A stretch of DNA of 64,000 nucleotides from Arion vulgaris (GCA_020796225.1 CM036761.1:35166928-35230927); one strand, 5' to 3'; shown: positions 10,961 through 22,959, counted from the first letter of the stretch. Translations and numbers: made by a program. The notes: generated from the letters alone by a model not told the origin.

Positions 10961-12078
10961 CATCATCATTGTACTTTGATAATTCATCTATTAGTAGGAC
11001 TATCATTATTGTACTTTGATAATTCATCTATTAGTAGGACTATCATTATTGTACTTTGATAATTCATCTATTAGTAGGACTATCATTATTGTACTTTGAT
11101 AATTCATCTATTAGTAGGACTATCATTATTGCACATTGATAATTTATCTATTAGTAGGACTATCATTATTGTACTTTGATAATTCATCTATTAGTAGGAC
11201 TATCATTATTGTACTTTGATAATTTATCTATTAGTAGGACTATCATTATTGTACTTTGATAATTTATCTATTAGTAAGACTGTCATTATTGCACATTGAT
11301 AATTTATCTATTAGTAGGACTATCATTATTGCACATTGATAATTCATCTATTAGTAGGACTATCATTATTGTACTTTGATAATTTATCTATTAGTAGGAC
11401 TATCATTATTGTATTTTGATAATTTATCTATTAGTAGGACTATCATTATTGTACTTTGATAATTCATCTATTAGTAGGACTATCATTATTGCACTTTGAT
11501 AATTTATCTATTAGTAGGACTATCATTATTGTACTTTGATAATTTATATATTAGTAGGACTATCATTATTGTACTTTGATAATTTATATATTAGTAGGAC
11601 TATCATTATTGTACTTTGATAATTCATCTATTAGTAGGACTATCATTATTGCACTTTGATAATTTATCTATTAGTAGGACTATCATTATTGCACTTTGAT
11701 AATTCATCTATTAGTAGGACTATCATTATTGCACTTTGATAATTCATCTATTAGTAGGACTATCATTATTGTACTTTGATAATTTATCTATTAGTAGGAC
11801 TATCATTATTGCACTTTGATAATTCATCTATTAGTAGGACTATCATTATTGCACTTTGATAATTCATCTATTAGTAGGACTATCATTATTGCACTTTGAT
11901 AATTCATCTATTAGTAGGAATATCATTATTGTACTTTGATAATTTATCTATTAGTAGGACTATCATTATTGCACTTTGATAATTCATCTATTAGTAGGAC
12001 TATCATTATTGCACTTTGATAATTCATCTATTAGTAGGACTATCATTATTGCACTTTGATAATTTATCTATTAGTAAG
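10961..12078. repeat. 40-bp minisatellite, ~28 copies
   Basis: The unit is AATTCATCTATTAGTAGGAC followed by TATCATTATTGTACTTTGAT, with CAT/TAT and GTAC/GCAC subtypes. Related degenerate units continue at 12665-12760 on the far side of the LINE-B insertion, so the array was interrupted by that insertion. Confidence 0.96.
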
Positions 12079-12089
12079 ACCATCATTAT

Positions 12090-12664
12090 AATAATAATAA
12101 TAATAATAATTCCTCTCGTACCGTTATACGTTACATAGGGCCTGCAAGTAACTTCTCCATACCGCTCGATCCTGGGCAACTCGCTCAATCTCATCCATGG
12201 AACTGAGACCGATACCTCTTGCCTCTCTCAGCAAAGTTCGTTTCAGGGTCTCCTTAGGTCGACCTCTTTCTTGAACCCTTTGCATCCCACTTCAATGCCT
12301 GCTTTGATATTCGTTGATCATTTCTCCTCTAGGTGTGTCCAACATATCTCTCATCTTCTCTCTCTTAAAACAGTTTTTACTAGTGATTGACCAGACATGT
12401 CTCTGATTTCATCACTTCTCCTGAATTCGTTCCATTTTATATTCATTATTTTTCGCAGACATCTATTTTCAAATGCATTCAACTTGCTTTCTATATCTTT
12501 AGTCATTTTCCAACTCTCGCTGGCATATGTTAGGAGTGATACAACATTTGAATTGAAGAATTCGTAATTTAGTTTTAATATTATATAATTTGTAGTTCCA
12601 TATTTTATTTAGACTTTTAAAAGCTGATGTTGCTTTGCAAATTCGTATCATAATTTCTTTTTTA
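12090..12664 (-). mobile_element. LINE-B, 5'-truncated, unexpanded reference copy
   Basis: Minus-strand insertion of about 575 bp with an (ATT)n tail at 12090-12110, flanked by ACCATCATTAT at 12079-12089 and 12665-12675. Read in shifting frames it encodes ATSAFKSLNKIWNYKLYN, KLRILQFKC, the ICQREL/YASESW region, SKLNAFE, the SDEIR region, QALKWDAKGS-type and EIERVAQD-type segments. That is the C-terminal part of a non-LTR RT polyprotein downstream of the catalytic core. Each segment that is tandemly amplified elsewhere (units of 92, 76 and 70 bp) is present here only once. Confidence 0.85.
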
Positions 12665-13017
12665 ACCATCATTATTGCACCTTGATAATTCATTGATTAG
12701 TAATGTCATCATCGATGCACTTCGGTGATTGACATCATTGTACTCTGGTAAATAACCAAACGTTCTCCAATTTCATTCTTACACCGGTTGATCATCGAAG
12801 GTTTTCTGTATAGCACAAGTTTAGAAATTCCTTCTTTTAAAATTCTCTTTTTCACTTTCTATTTTACACACATACACACATATCTCACTTTCTCTTGTTT
12901 TGCATATTACAATTTGTATAAGGTGACGAGGATTTTGTTGCGCGTTATCATAACCAATACAATATGAATATCTCATTTTATTATGATTATCCTTACACAA
13001 GATTGCTGAATTGTTTT

Positions 13018-13145
13018 CTTGCAGGTAACACATTGCAGGTAGGAAATTGCAGGTAACAAATTGCAGGTAACACATGCAGGTAACAAATTTCAGGTAAGAA
13101 ATTCCATGTAACAAATTACATGTATTAAATTCCAGGTAGCAAAGT
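13018..13145. repeat. ~14-bp degenerate repeat with CAGGTAA motifs
   Basis: About nine units resembling GCAGGTAACAAATT, with spacer and base changes. Several units contain CAGGTAA(C/G), the plus-strand consensus of a 5' splice site. Confidence 0.8.
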
Positions 13146-13509
13146 GAGTGTAATAATTAGAAAACAAATAATTTAAAGAAAACAATGTATACCGCACACG
13201 ACTTTTGTATCCGGATCTCATATTCTACTCTTACGTTCTCTCAATTTACATACATTGTTACATCTTATAATTTATTGCCATTATTTTTTTTTTATCTTTC
13301 TTGATATATGGTAGCAAGTCTATAAATAAATGGACAACAAATTCTTTGAAAGTTTCAGAGATGAGATTTAGCAGAAAATGTCTAAGGACTCACTATACTA
13401 TGGACTGCTGAAATTACTAATACATATATTTCTCTCGTGATAGGAAGACTTGGCATGAGTTGGTTGAGGGCATATGCCCCAATCTGGGTTAAAAAGGCAA
13501 AGAGAGAGA
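13146..13509. other. no recognisable feature
   Basis: AT-rich sequence up to the LINE-B 3' end. No exon or repeat unit was recognised. Confidence 0.45.
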
Positions 13510-13514
13510 TATAT

Positions 13515-14880
13515 ATTCTTCTCGTACCGTTATACTTTACATAGGGCCTACAAGTAATTTCTCCATGCCGCTCTGTCCTGGGTAACTCGGTCAATCTATT
13601 CCATAGGATTGAGTACGATATTTCTTGCATCTTTCAGCAAAGTTCGTTTCAGGGTTTCCCTTGGGCGTCCTCTCTTTCTTGAACATTCTGCCTCGCACTT
13701 CACTCCCTGATTAGGAATTATTTGATGATTTCTCTTGGTATGCCCAACATATCTCCATCTTCTTCGGATAACAGTTGTTACTTGTAGATGACTAGACATT
13801 TCTCTTGGTATGCCCAACATATCTCCATCTTCTTCGGATAACAGTTGTTACTTGTAGATGACTAGACATTTCTCTTGGTATGCCCAACATATCTCCATCT
13901 TCTTCGGATAACAGTTGTTACTTGTAGATGACTAGACATTTCTCTTGGTATGCCCAACATATCTCCATCTTCTTCGGATAACAGTTGTTACTTGTAGATG
14001 ACTAGACATTTCTCTTGGTGTGCCCAACATATCTCCATCTTCTTCGGATAACAGTTGTTACTTGTAGATGACTAGACATTTCTCTTGGTATGCCCAACAT
14101 ATCTCCATCTTCTTCGGATAACAGTTGTTACTTGTAGATGACTAGACATTTCTCTTGGTATGCCCAACATATCTCCATCTTCTTCGGATAACAGTTGTTA
14201 CTTGTAGATGACTAGACATTTCTCTTGGTATGCCCAACATATCTCCATCTTCTTCGGATAACAGTTGTTACTTGTAGATGACTAGACATTTCTCTTGGTA
14301 TGCCCAACATATCTCCATCTTCTTCGGATAACAGTTGTTACTTGTAGATGACTAGACATTTCTCTTGGTATGCCCAACATATCTCCATCTTCTTCGGATA
14401 ACAGTTGTTACTTGTAGATGACTAGACATTTCTCTTGGTATGCCCAACATATCTCCATCTTCTTCGGATAACAGTTGTTACTTGTAGATGACTAGACATT
14501 TCTCTTGGTATGCCCAACATATCTCCATCTTCTTCGGATAACAGTTGTTACTTGTAGATGACTAGACATTTCTCTTGGTATGCCCAATATATCTCCATCT
14601 TCTTCGGATAACAGTTGTTACTTGTAGATGACTAGACATTTCTCTTGGTATGCCCAATATATCTCCATCTTCTTCGGATAACAGTTGTTACTTGTAGATG
14701 ACTAGACATTTCTCTTGGTATGCCCAACATATCTCCATCTTCTTCGGATAACAGTTGTTACTTGTAGATGACTAGACATTTCTCTTGGTATGCCCAACAT
14801 ATCTCCATCTTCTTCGGATAACAGTTGTTACTTGTAGATGACTAGACATTTCTCTGATTTCATCACTTCTTTTGAGTTTG
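13515..14880 (-). mobile_element. LINE-B copy with internal 70-bp tandem expansion
   Basis: Minus strand. The 3' part (13515-13735) encodes the LINE-B end (GRPRETLKRTLLKDARNI). The 5' edge (14855-14880) encodes KLKRSDEIREM. Between them one segment encoding SSHLQVTTVIRRRWRYVGHT is repeated about 16 times (13735-14855). The unit is 70 bp, so each copy shifts the frame and the expanded copy cannot encode protein. Copies are nearly identical, differing by rare changes such as CAACAT/CAATAT. Confidence 0.9.
13735..14855. repeat. 70-bp array derived from LINE-B coding sequence
   Basis: The plus-strand unit includes TCTCTTGGTATGCCCAACAT, ATCTCCATCTTCTTCGGATA and ACAGTTGTTACTTGTAGATG. Sixteen nearly uniform units indicate recent homogenisation. 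It is homologous to the 76-bp array at 59.0-61.0 kb. Confidence 0.96.
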
Positions 14881-15150
14881 CTACGGAGACTGCTCATTAT
14901 CAACATAAAAATAACACAATCATCCCTTTCCGGAATTGTATGAGTAAAGAAAGAGTTAAAACACTTTGGGAGAACCGAACTACTCAATTAAAGACAAGAT
15001 GGACGGTGAAAGAGAGTGAAAGTTCTTGCACAACCCTACTTCACGGTGAGGAACAAATGTCAACATCCTAACGAAAGTCAGTAATCAGGACGAGGCGCCA
15101 ACAGCGAAGTCAATAACATTCTTCGCTAGTAACTACGCAATGTCATATTT

Positions 15151-15255
15151 CGAAACACGTACAAAGTACTACAGTTTTACAAAATACAGAAACAGTGACG
15201 ATTATCGTCACTGTTTCTGTATTTTGTAAAACTATAGTACTTTGTACGTGTTTCG
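15151..15255. repeat. 105-bp near-perfect palindrome
   Basis: Two ~52-bp arms from CGAAACACGTACAAAGTACT at the left edge to its reverse complement at the right, meeting at GACGAT/TATCGTC, with about one mismatch. The sequence after the right arm (GTTTTACTGCAGTCTT) also occurs after the foldback at 22960-23204, so both belong to one element family. Confidence 0.95.
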
Positions 15256-16062
15256 CTATTTACCAAGTTTTACTGCAGTCTTCCCCTTTTTTCGATAAAT
15301 GTCATATTTCCAAGGTTTGAGGGCAACTTGAGCAAACAAAATGTTGATGTGCACACAATAAGCGGTTGGATTACATGTTTTCTAATCCTTAACTAATTAT
15401 TTGAATCTAAATTACAACTACATCAGAAGTTGGAGTAATGCTTCGTCTGAATAGCGAGGGACGCTGAAGGCAAGGAAAGCTAGCCTTCACGTAAAATTCA
15501 GTCGAAGTGACATATTATAAGTGGCACGCGTTTGCACTACGCCTGACTTCATAGCAGGTAAACAGTTAAAAACAGTACTCTAGACAGGGGTTAATGGAAA
15601 ACCATGACCTCCTACGTCTGAATGCTTGGCACATGATACACATTAACATATTTGAAATTACATTTCTTTGTTGTATGACTCTGATGTAGGCATATTGATT
15701 GCTACATTAACTTTTGTTTCTTTATTTTAAATAAGTCTTTACTTGAGTAAAATCAACATTGCACCTCTATAATTGCAATTATCACATTTAGTTTCAGCAT
15801 CACAGTAGCTCCTCAACTAAAACAATGAATCAGATACCATCTCGGACAATCTGAATTGCGTACCAAACAGCCTGAAGCAGAAGTCAGCCTTTATCAGAGA
15901 ATCAGGAATCCCAACCTAGGGAGATTGCATAAGAAGAAGAAGATAGCATCTGTTTATTTTGAATCCTACTTTCAGAACCCTATGTGTTTCAGTTGGTTTA
16001 GGACAATACCTACTTAACGTAAAGAAAAATGAACCAGCACCTGTGACCAATTGTACGCTTTA
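15256..16062. other. no recognisable feature
   Basis: No exon, SINE or LINE piece was recognised. A short (AAG)n run near 15930 may be the tail of an unrecognised retroposon. Confidence 0.45.
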
Positions 16063-16075
16063 AGTACAAGAAAAT

Positions 16076-16811
16076 CATCATCATCATTGGCCTCTTTGTC
16101 TCAGGAGACAATAGGTGTTACGTCACGTAGTATGTTCTGCGCAGGATCACAACGTTTCTTGTGGCTGTAATGGCCTATACTGGAGTGACAATCCTTGCCA
16201 CAGTTGCTGCAGGTAAAACTGGAGACTATAGCCGATGCATGGGATGTTCTCTCTGCTCTCTGTGCTCTCTTTTGCCTCCACATGTGATGTTGTTTTTCTT
16301 CTTTTCTTTTGAGCCGCCCCTCACTGCCGCTCGCCATGCTTGCCTGTCTTTGGCCAACCGCTCCCGGTGTTTTTTGTCTATGCCGCATGAAGTTAGATCA
16401 CGCTTGCAAGTGTCAATGAAGCGTAATAATGGGCGCCCATGCTGTCTAGCACCAGATGCGAGTTGACCATATAGAATGTTCTTTGGGATTCTATCATCGC
16501 TCATACGGCACACGTGTCCCAGCCATCTGAGACGTCGCTGACTCAGGAAAGTGTGCATGCTTGGAATGCCTGCACTGTTTAGGACTTCTATATTGGAGAT
16601 GTGATCTTGCCATCGGATGTTGTATATTCGCCTGAGACAGCGCATGTGGAAGGTGTTGAGGCGATGTTCTTGTCTAGCATATGTGGTCCATGTCTCACTA
16701 CCATACAGCAGAGTGCTGAGAACACAAGCTTTATATACTTGTGTCTTTGTGTTTCTTGTGAGTGCCCTGTTTTTCCCCCATACACGCTTTGCTAATTTCA
16801 ACATAGCAGTG
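16076..16811 (-). mobile_element. LINE-E, 5'-truncated copy with zinc-finger tail
   Basis: Non-LTR retrotransposon C-terminus on the minus strand, starting near 16800. It encodes TQVYKACVLSTLLYGSETWT (the YGSETW region after the RT palm), RLRWLGHVCRM, GRPLLRFIDTCKRDLTSCGI and RQAWRAAV. After a +/-1 frameshift it encodes CSNCGKDCHSSIGHYSHKKRC, a C2H2-type finger usual at the end of this LINE group, then a (GAT)n tail. AGTACAAGAAAAT at 16063-16075 and 16812-16824 is a 13-bp target-site duplication. The RT catalytic core is missing through 5' truncation. Confidence 0.85.
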
Positions 16812-16824
16812 AGTACAAGAAAAT

Positions 16825-17520
16825 ATAACGTTGACGTTAAGTACAAGAAAATATAACGTTGACAAAATGTCGTTATCTATTTGTTAAACATCTTTCAAAG
16901 TAATTTAACGTGAATTTTAAAGTGAACGTATAAGTGGTGCCTATAAAATCCACGACTCGTTTACTGTTGTTGATGGCTTCGTCCTGTACAGGATATGCCA
17001 CGATTTTCAAAAGTAAGACAACAAATATATATGAAACACAATTTCAGTTTCAGATTGAAATATTGTAATTGCATTCTAGACATGCTCCCATGTGGTCCGA
17101 TCTCTTTCGCAATATCTCCAACAGCGTCCAGCAACATACGTACCAGTTCGATGTTGATTAGTGACTTACAGTAATGGTTTATTTTTTCTAAAACCGGGAC
17201 AACTTCCAGAGTTTGCTAGAAACATAGAAACAGAAAGTGAGCGACTTCAAACAATTTTAGAAATTGAGTAGTATATTCAGCAAGCACGTACGATTCAAAA
17301 TGTCTAAGTAATGGTTTGGTTAATAAAAAACAACATTTATGTAGTAATCAGTTAAGTTACTACTAAAAAATGAACTTTAATTTTTCATTACTAAAATGTT
17401 TTAAATATTTATTACTAGCGGGAACTTTCTTTAGACATTCTTTGTTATTTTTAGTCTCCTCGAAAAATTAAATACAACTTAGTTTTCAATTACATTTTCA
17501 GTGCACTACAGCTTTTACAG
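16825..17520. other. no recognisable feature
   Basis: Starts with a short local duplication of the LINE-E flank (GTACAAGAAAATATAACGTT, twice). Nothing else was recognised. Confidence 0.45.
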
Positions 17521-17524
17521 TTTA

Positions 17525-17755
17525 TTCAGTCATTCTATCTCTTTCTTCAGACCCTATGTTAGTCATTATTGAGAGTGTCCTTTTAACATGTGCTGATATA
17601 CTAGGCATGCTAAAAACGTACTTTATAATTTGGACAAGTGGACAAAGAAATGTTCTTTTCTTTGAAATGACTGAATAGTTGTATCCACTGTTCTTCTTAA
17701 CTTGTATGTATTCAAAGGCCATAGTATGCAGACCAAAAACGAAACTTTTCGGCAC
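17525..17755 (-). pseudogene. hAT-type transposase C-terminal fragment
   Basis: A 77-codon minus frame contains CPLVQIIKYVFSMPSISAHV followed by KRTLSIMTNIGSEERDRM. This resembles the hAT dimerisation region, where a conserved 'S-x-P-x-S-x-A-x-V-E-R-x-F-S' is followed by a short acidic/arginine stretch. The usual Glu-Arg is Lys-Arg here. No other transposase domains were found nearby, so it is a remnant. Confidence 0.5.
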
Positions 17756-18490
17756 TTTTTAATTTTGTAAATCATAAACTGATCCGGACGCTGGGACTAT
17801 GCACAGTCAGGCTATAGCCAAGGCCAGACACTTCGCCAGGTATTCCCTGACCTAGATAAGAAAAGGGGCTGACTATATTCTTAAGATCTCTTTACGAAAT
17901 CCATTACTGTACAGACATACATTTAATGACAAACATCGTAAATGGTTTATAGATAATAATAAACTTGAGATATGGTCATAAAATGAATTTTATTTTAATC
18001 AAATGATCATGGTTTTATTCATATTTGGTTTTATTCATATTTAACACAGCTTTAAGAAAATTCAATGTAGAAGCTCAAAATGATTAACAAAGTATTGCAG
18101 AACAACAGTTGCATTATAATGTAATACATAGTTGTATAATAAGGTACAATATACATTTCTAACAGACACAGAAGTTGCTTTAACTGTAGCACACTTTGTT
18201 GTTCTTTTATATATGTCCATCTTACTTAGATCATTGATATGTAATGATAAATATTGTAAACAATTGACTATAAACAATTACTTGCTAGTGAAGTTTGAAG
18301 TACCCTTCCAAGTTTATACATTTTATGGACATTTGAAGCACATACAGCAAATTATATCAGATGAACTGAAAACAAAAACGCCCGTGATGCAAACATTACA
18401 AGTTAGTTTATACACATTGTTTCTTATCGTTTGCCTTGAGATATTTGATGTGTAAACTGAAGGTTGTTGCAAAGTGTTAATTGATGAAAC
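17756..18490. other. no clear feature; possible transposon 3' flank
   Basis: Sequence downstream of the P-type transposase. It may include the element's non-coding end, but no terminal inverted repeat matching the other side (21.4-21.6 kb) could be found by eye. Confidence 0.35.
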
Positions 18491-21378
18491 TTAATGTGAA
18501 AATTTTGCCAATTTTCTCTTGTTAGAAGAACTGACTGTTTTATCATTATGCATTTTTCTGTAATTGTTTAAGAATACATTAGACAGTGGGGATAATGCTT
18601 TTGAAATAATGCTTGCCTTTGGACATCCATTAGCACACATACCACTAAATTCATCAGCACAATGTTTCACAATACTACATGTAACAATATGGATAAGGAC
18701 CTTCTTATGCTGTTTACAAGCCAGAAATTTTGCTTCTAATTCTGGTGATATGAGCCTCTGCATAGCAGCATATGACACAAACGTCAACAGTGTAATCAGT
18801 TTAGATGAGTATTTAAGCCCTCCTCTATCCAGTAATTGAATGTAGTCAGTTGCAATCTCTGGCTGAACATCAACTGTCATTGTTTTCTCCATTTGTAGCA
18901 AGGCCTTACATGAAATGCACTGAGTTTTCCTACTGATCTTACTGGAGACATATCCAGCATATATACTAATGATTCCTCTGTACCTTCTACACAAAGCAAC
19001 TCACAATCATTAGGATCAATGTGGAAAAACACTTTGTCTACATCAGACTGGATACCATCTTCAAAAACACTATCACATTCATTACCCTCATAACTCATAG
19101 CTTCAGCAAAGTTACGAATTGAAAAATTACCATAGACAGATGATGTGAGACACAATAGGGAGTAAATCTTCAATGTCTTTTCTGCTTCCAATATTTGTTT
19201 CACTGATACTAGATAATTGGAACCAGACAATTGACGATATTCACCAAAGCGGGCTTCTAAGTTATCAGTTTGTAATTTTTCAAAAAGTATGAATTCTACA
19301 TTCAAAGTAGAAAAGGAATACTCAGCCAGTTCAATCATAACAGTTACAGAATGCAGTAAAGCAGAATATGTCTCTCTGGTTAGTTTCCCATTGGAAGTAG
19401 GCAACTTGCCCCATTCAGTCAACCACACAACAAAATTTTTCAAATAAAGAAACAATTCGCTGTTAATTGAAGTTAGTGGATTAGCAAAATTATTACGGCT
19501 ATTCCTTCCTGCGAATTTACTCTTAACATTCATAATGTGCCACCATCTCCAAATGACCTCAATGAAATCTGCTGTTTCTTGACTTCCTAGGAACCTCAAA
19601 GCTGCAATATTGTACTCACTGAAAATTGCAAGAGCTAGTGAAACTTTCTGCCTCTCTATACTTGAGGGGCAAAGGGCTTTACTAGTTAAAGTTGGTGCCA
19701 ACTTCACAATACTCAGAGGCTCATTTTGATACAGTTTTTCAAATGTGAAAAAGAAGCACTTGCTACTTGGCTAGAATTAGTACAATTTGAGATTGATGTT
19801 TTATTCAGAAGTAACTCGGTTGTGGCGGGATATGATAATGTCTGCTCTGCATCTTTCTGGTTCAGCCAATTTCTCCACAGACATTTCAACAGATGCACTG
19901 AGTCATACAATAAAAGATTTTTTACCAGCAATTCCAGGATTTTCTATATATGTACTGTTGTTTTTTAGAAGGTTATTATAAACTTTACGGTTAACTGAGT
20001 TGTTGTCTGCAAGTATTGCCAGAACTATGAAACCGCACTTTTGTACACTGTTGATGATCTGAAGCAATTTTGTGCCAAGATCCTCTGATGTCATCCTGTA
20101 CATAGGCGACAGCTCGACAACTTCTCGATAACTTTCAAACACTGAGGAAATGAGAAAAGCCTGTACTGTTGTTGCTGATTGCATAGAGTTTTCAGCCCTA
20201 CCAAGTAACCTACCACCTGAGTATGTTACAGCTGATTTGATATGAATTTCATCCATTTGTACTGCCACAATCTTTTCCAACTCAGAAAGTCTGCACTCTT
20301 TAAATTTCATGTATGTAGAAATGCTGCAATCATCATTAGACAATGAATAAGGAGAAGTTAAATTTCTTAATGTGGATGGATGTGGGAGACATAATAAGAG
20401 AGATTTTCTGATAAATCTATAGCATACAGGATATTTCAAGAAAACCATATAGGAAAAGCATAATGTACAACTACTGTAGCGTCTTCTGTATTTGTCTTTA
20501 TTGACAAGTTGTACCTGCTCTAAGATAAATGTTAGTTGTTTTTCATGTATGTATGTATTAGCATCTTCAGATGATAATATTAATTCTCTAACAATTTCTA
20601 AACTACTACATGCTTCTTCTAATAAATCACTAATACTCTTTATGTTTGGAGAAGTAGCAGGATCAGTATCTTTGTAGTGGATCAGTAAATTTTCCAGCTG
20701 TGACCACCTATCAAGTTTACTGTTAATTAAAATCCAATCAAGATATTTACCAGACACTTGTTTATTTTCTACATAAACTTGTACACTCATGTCTGGTAAA
20801 ACATTGACACTTACAGAAATGGATGGTGCACTGTTTGCTTTTACACTGATAGTATACAAAACAAGACAAGTAAATATATCCTCTGTGACTGTATGCATTC
20901 TCCAGTTTTTATCTAACGAGTCTTTTAACTTTGCTGTTATCTCACACTTTAAAGTTGGAAAATCTTGTAGAATATCTGCAGACAGCCACTCAGCTGTTCT
21001 ATTGTCCTGTTTGCTGACGATTTCTGCTACTCTTATTTCTGGATCTTTACGAGATTGTGGTTGTTGACTCGATAAATAAGATGGCAATTCAGGAAACAGA
21101 GATGGATAAGCAGTTTTTTTAAAACCAGGATGCTTTCGAGGAAGTTCATGTTTAATTCCACATTTATCTATAAATGTATCAGACAATATAATGTCACATG
21201 GATGAAAATGTTTACGACACACAACGCTTGATTTAACTGGTGACCAGTCTTTTCGTGGAATGCATTTCTTCCATCTGTCTCTCCTATCAGAATTTGATGG
21301 GAATTTAAAAACACTCACATATTCTTTAGTCGAGTCGTAGTTCGATTTACATCCAGGAACACAACACTTTTGGACCAT
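18491..21378 (-). pseudogene. P-element/THAP9-type transposase, near full length, three frameshifts
   Basis: Cut-and-paste DNA transposase. The first frame (21378-19903, 491 codons) begins with a THAP zinc-binding domain: CCVPGC at 5-10, W36, C54-x2-H57, and an AVPTIF-like box TAYPSLF at 89-95. Then come the conserved LPHPSTL at 331-337, MDEIHIK at 375-381 (first catalytic Asp 376) and ILADNNSVNR around D458 (second acidic position). Reading continues in a second frame (~19931-19740: YDSVHLLKCLWRNW), a third (~19740-18960: KLAPTLTSKAL, VIWRWWHIMN) and a fourth (~18960-18491: GYVSSKISRKT, CxxC and cysteine-rich end). The summed length of ~960 codons is close to THAP9. Breaks are single-base: a T6 run (19918-19923), a T5 run (19735-19739) and near 18960. 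Either the copy has just died or the consensus has homopolymer errors. Confidence 0.85.
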
Positions 21379-21539
21379 TTTAAGATGAAAACAATACGCA
21401 CAAATTCAATTTAACACTCTGCAATATCAGTAATCCAAATATTTGTTGCCGATAAATATCCAAGGACTCAAAATGGAGTAAAATAACAAGTCACGCTGAC
21501 GTTCTATCGTTTACCAACACACACAAAATGTCAGACCAC

Positions 21540-21870
21540 TTTACGGAAGAGATAATTAGAGCCCGAAGGCCCAGTAGTTTATAGTTGGCTCTGGACTATG
21601 CCTTTAAACCGGATAATTCCGGTCAAACCTGGACGTATAGTTGTCAGTTATATGAGGACTATCATCATAGCACTCCGGACATGTCCATGACCAAGAAAAG
21701 ATGGATAGACAATATCAAGACCACACTACATAAACACGGATACAACACAACAAGGGCGACTCATCTAGCCCTAGAACGCAAATTAAAGCTCCCATCCCTA
21801 CGCTTAACGACAAGAGTAGACAGCCAACGATATCTTCCACCTGGGAATAGACAATAGACGAATTGTTAGC
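21540..21870 (+). mobile_element. LINE-A 3' fragment
   Basis: Encodes MTKKRWIDNIKTTLHKHGYN followed by TTRATHLALERKLKLPSLRL, a polyprotein C-terminus shared with the interrupted fragment at 5.8-6.2 kb. The upstream part is truncated. Confidence 0.7.
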
Positions 21871-22335
21871 TGATTAGAGTGAGATAATGCTATATACAAT
21901 AATTATCAGCTTTACGTTCGATATCACATTGTTAGAAATATTAAATATAACATTCCTACCAAATATTTTCACATCTTCTAAATTACATCTAGGACCCTCG
22001 TCGGTGCTACAGAGTTTGTGCATTGTCACCGAGATCCTCATATGTAAGAAAGAGATCGGAGTATACATGGTTATCCACCAAAGTGCATCACTATGTAATA
22101 CCAATACCAATAAATCAATCAATCATATTCATCTTTTATCACAGTCCTCCAGGAGATCAATGATCGCAGGCTGAGAACCATTGATGAAGAACACAACTAG
22201 AATAAATCGTTTTTCTGTGACTGTTGGGTCGGAGGTCAAAGCAATTCATTATGGTTACACATTTATGGTTTTCGGGTCATTTCGGGGAACACAACAGATG
22301 TATATTTTCGGACATATGTCTTAGGAATGTATAAC

Positions 22336-22525
22336 ATAGATGGCATAGTGTCATTATTTTTCCTAGCACAGGAAGAATGTTTATGTGTTTGCATTAGTAT
22401 TAGAAATACCACACTGTCATGTGTTTTAGGAGATGGCATAGTGTCATTATTTTTCCTAGCACAGGAAGAATGTTTATGTGTTTGCATTAGTATTAGAAAT
22501 ACCACACTGACATGTGTCTTGTTTC
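22336..22525. repeat. ~94-bp tandem duplication
   Basis: Two almost identical copies, starting GATGGCATAGTGTCATTATT and ending before CATGTGT. Such identity implies a recent duplication. Confidence 0.9.
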
Positions 22526-22589
22526 ACTTCTTCTCGGACGTCATCCCGGACACAAAGTGGGATGATTAACTAAGCAAGGATAGGCATGC

Positions 22590-22835
22590 TGTCCTTGACA
22601 TAGGGAGAAATTTTCCCCTTCCGTCCTGAAGGTCGAAGGTTCAAATCCGGACCGAACCGTTCTGTTTACAAGTGCATTTTATCCAGAGACATCTAGAATT
22701 GTTGCCGGAGTTACAGAATTAATGCTTTATCCACCACTCTCGGCAGGTGGCGTGCCACTTCTGTGAGAAGGGACCGAGCAGTATAGAGTAAAACCTGGTG
22801 CAATGAAGTAAATCCTTGGGCTTTAGACCTTTCTA
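22590..22835 (+). mobile_element. SINE-L copy
   Basis: B box GGTTCAAATCC followed by GGACCGAACCGTTCTGTTTA and ATTGTTGCCGGAGTTAC, the body shared with the 26.8-kb copy. The A-box region is degraded. Confidence 0.75.
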
Positions 22836-22859
22836 TAGATATGCTATCCGCCATTATGA

Positions 22860-22925
22860 AATCTACTGAAGGTATATATATATTAATATACCTGTTTATA
22901 TATATATATATTAATATACCTGTTT
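22860..22925. repeat. AT-rich tandem duplication
   Basis: TATATATATTAATATACCTG occurs twice, joined by TA repeats. Confidence 0.85.
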
Positions 22926-22959
22926 GCAAGGCAAGAAACTATCTTCCCATTTATTTTCA

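Noticed and set aside
13735..14855. CRISPR-like regularly spaced repeats
   Set aside because: Units are contiguous with no unique spacers, the sequence is LINE coding DNA, and the genome is animal.
18491..21378. Domesticated THAP9-like host gene
   Set aside because: Three frame breaks in the assembled sequence and no introns or conserved synteny visible. A transposon copy is the simpler reading unless the breaks are sequencing errors.
22270..22570. Small gene from paired 80-codon frames
   Set aside because: Both frames are generated by a 94-bp tandem duplication; no signal, domain or splice context.
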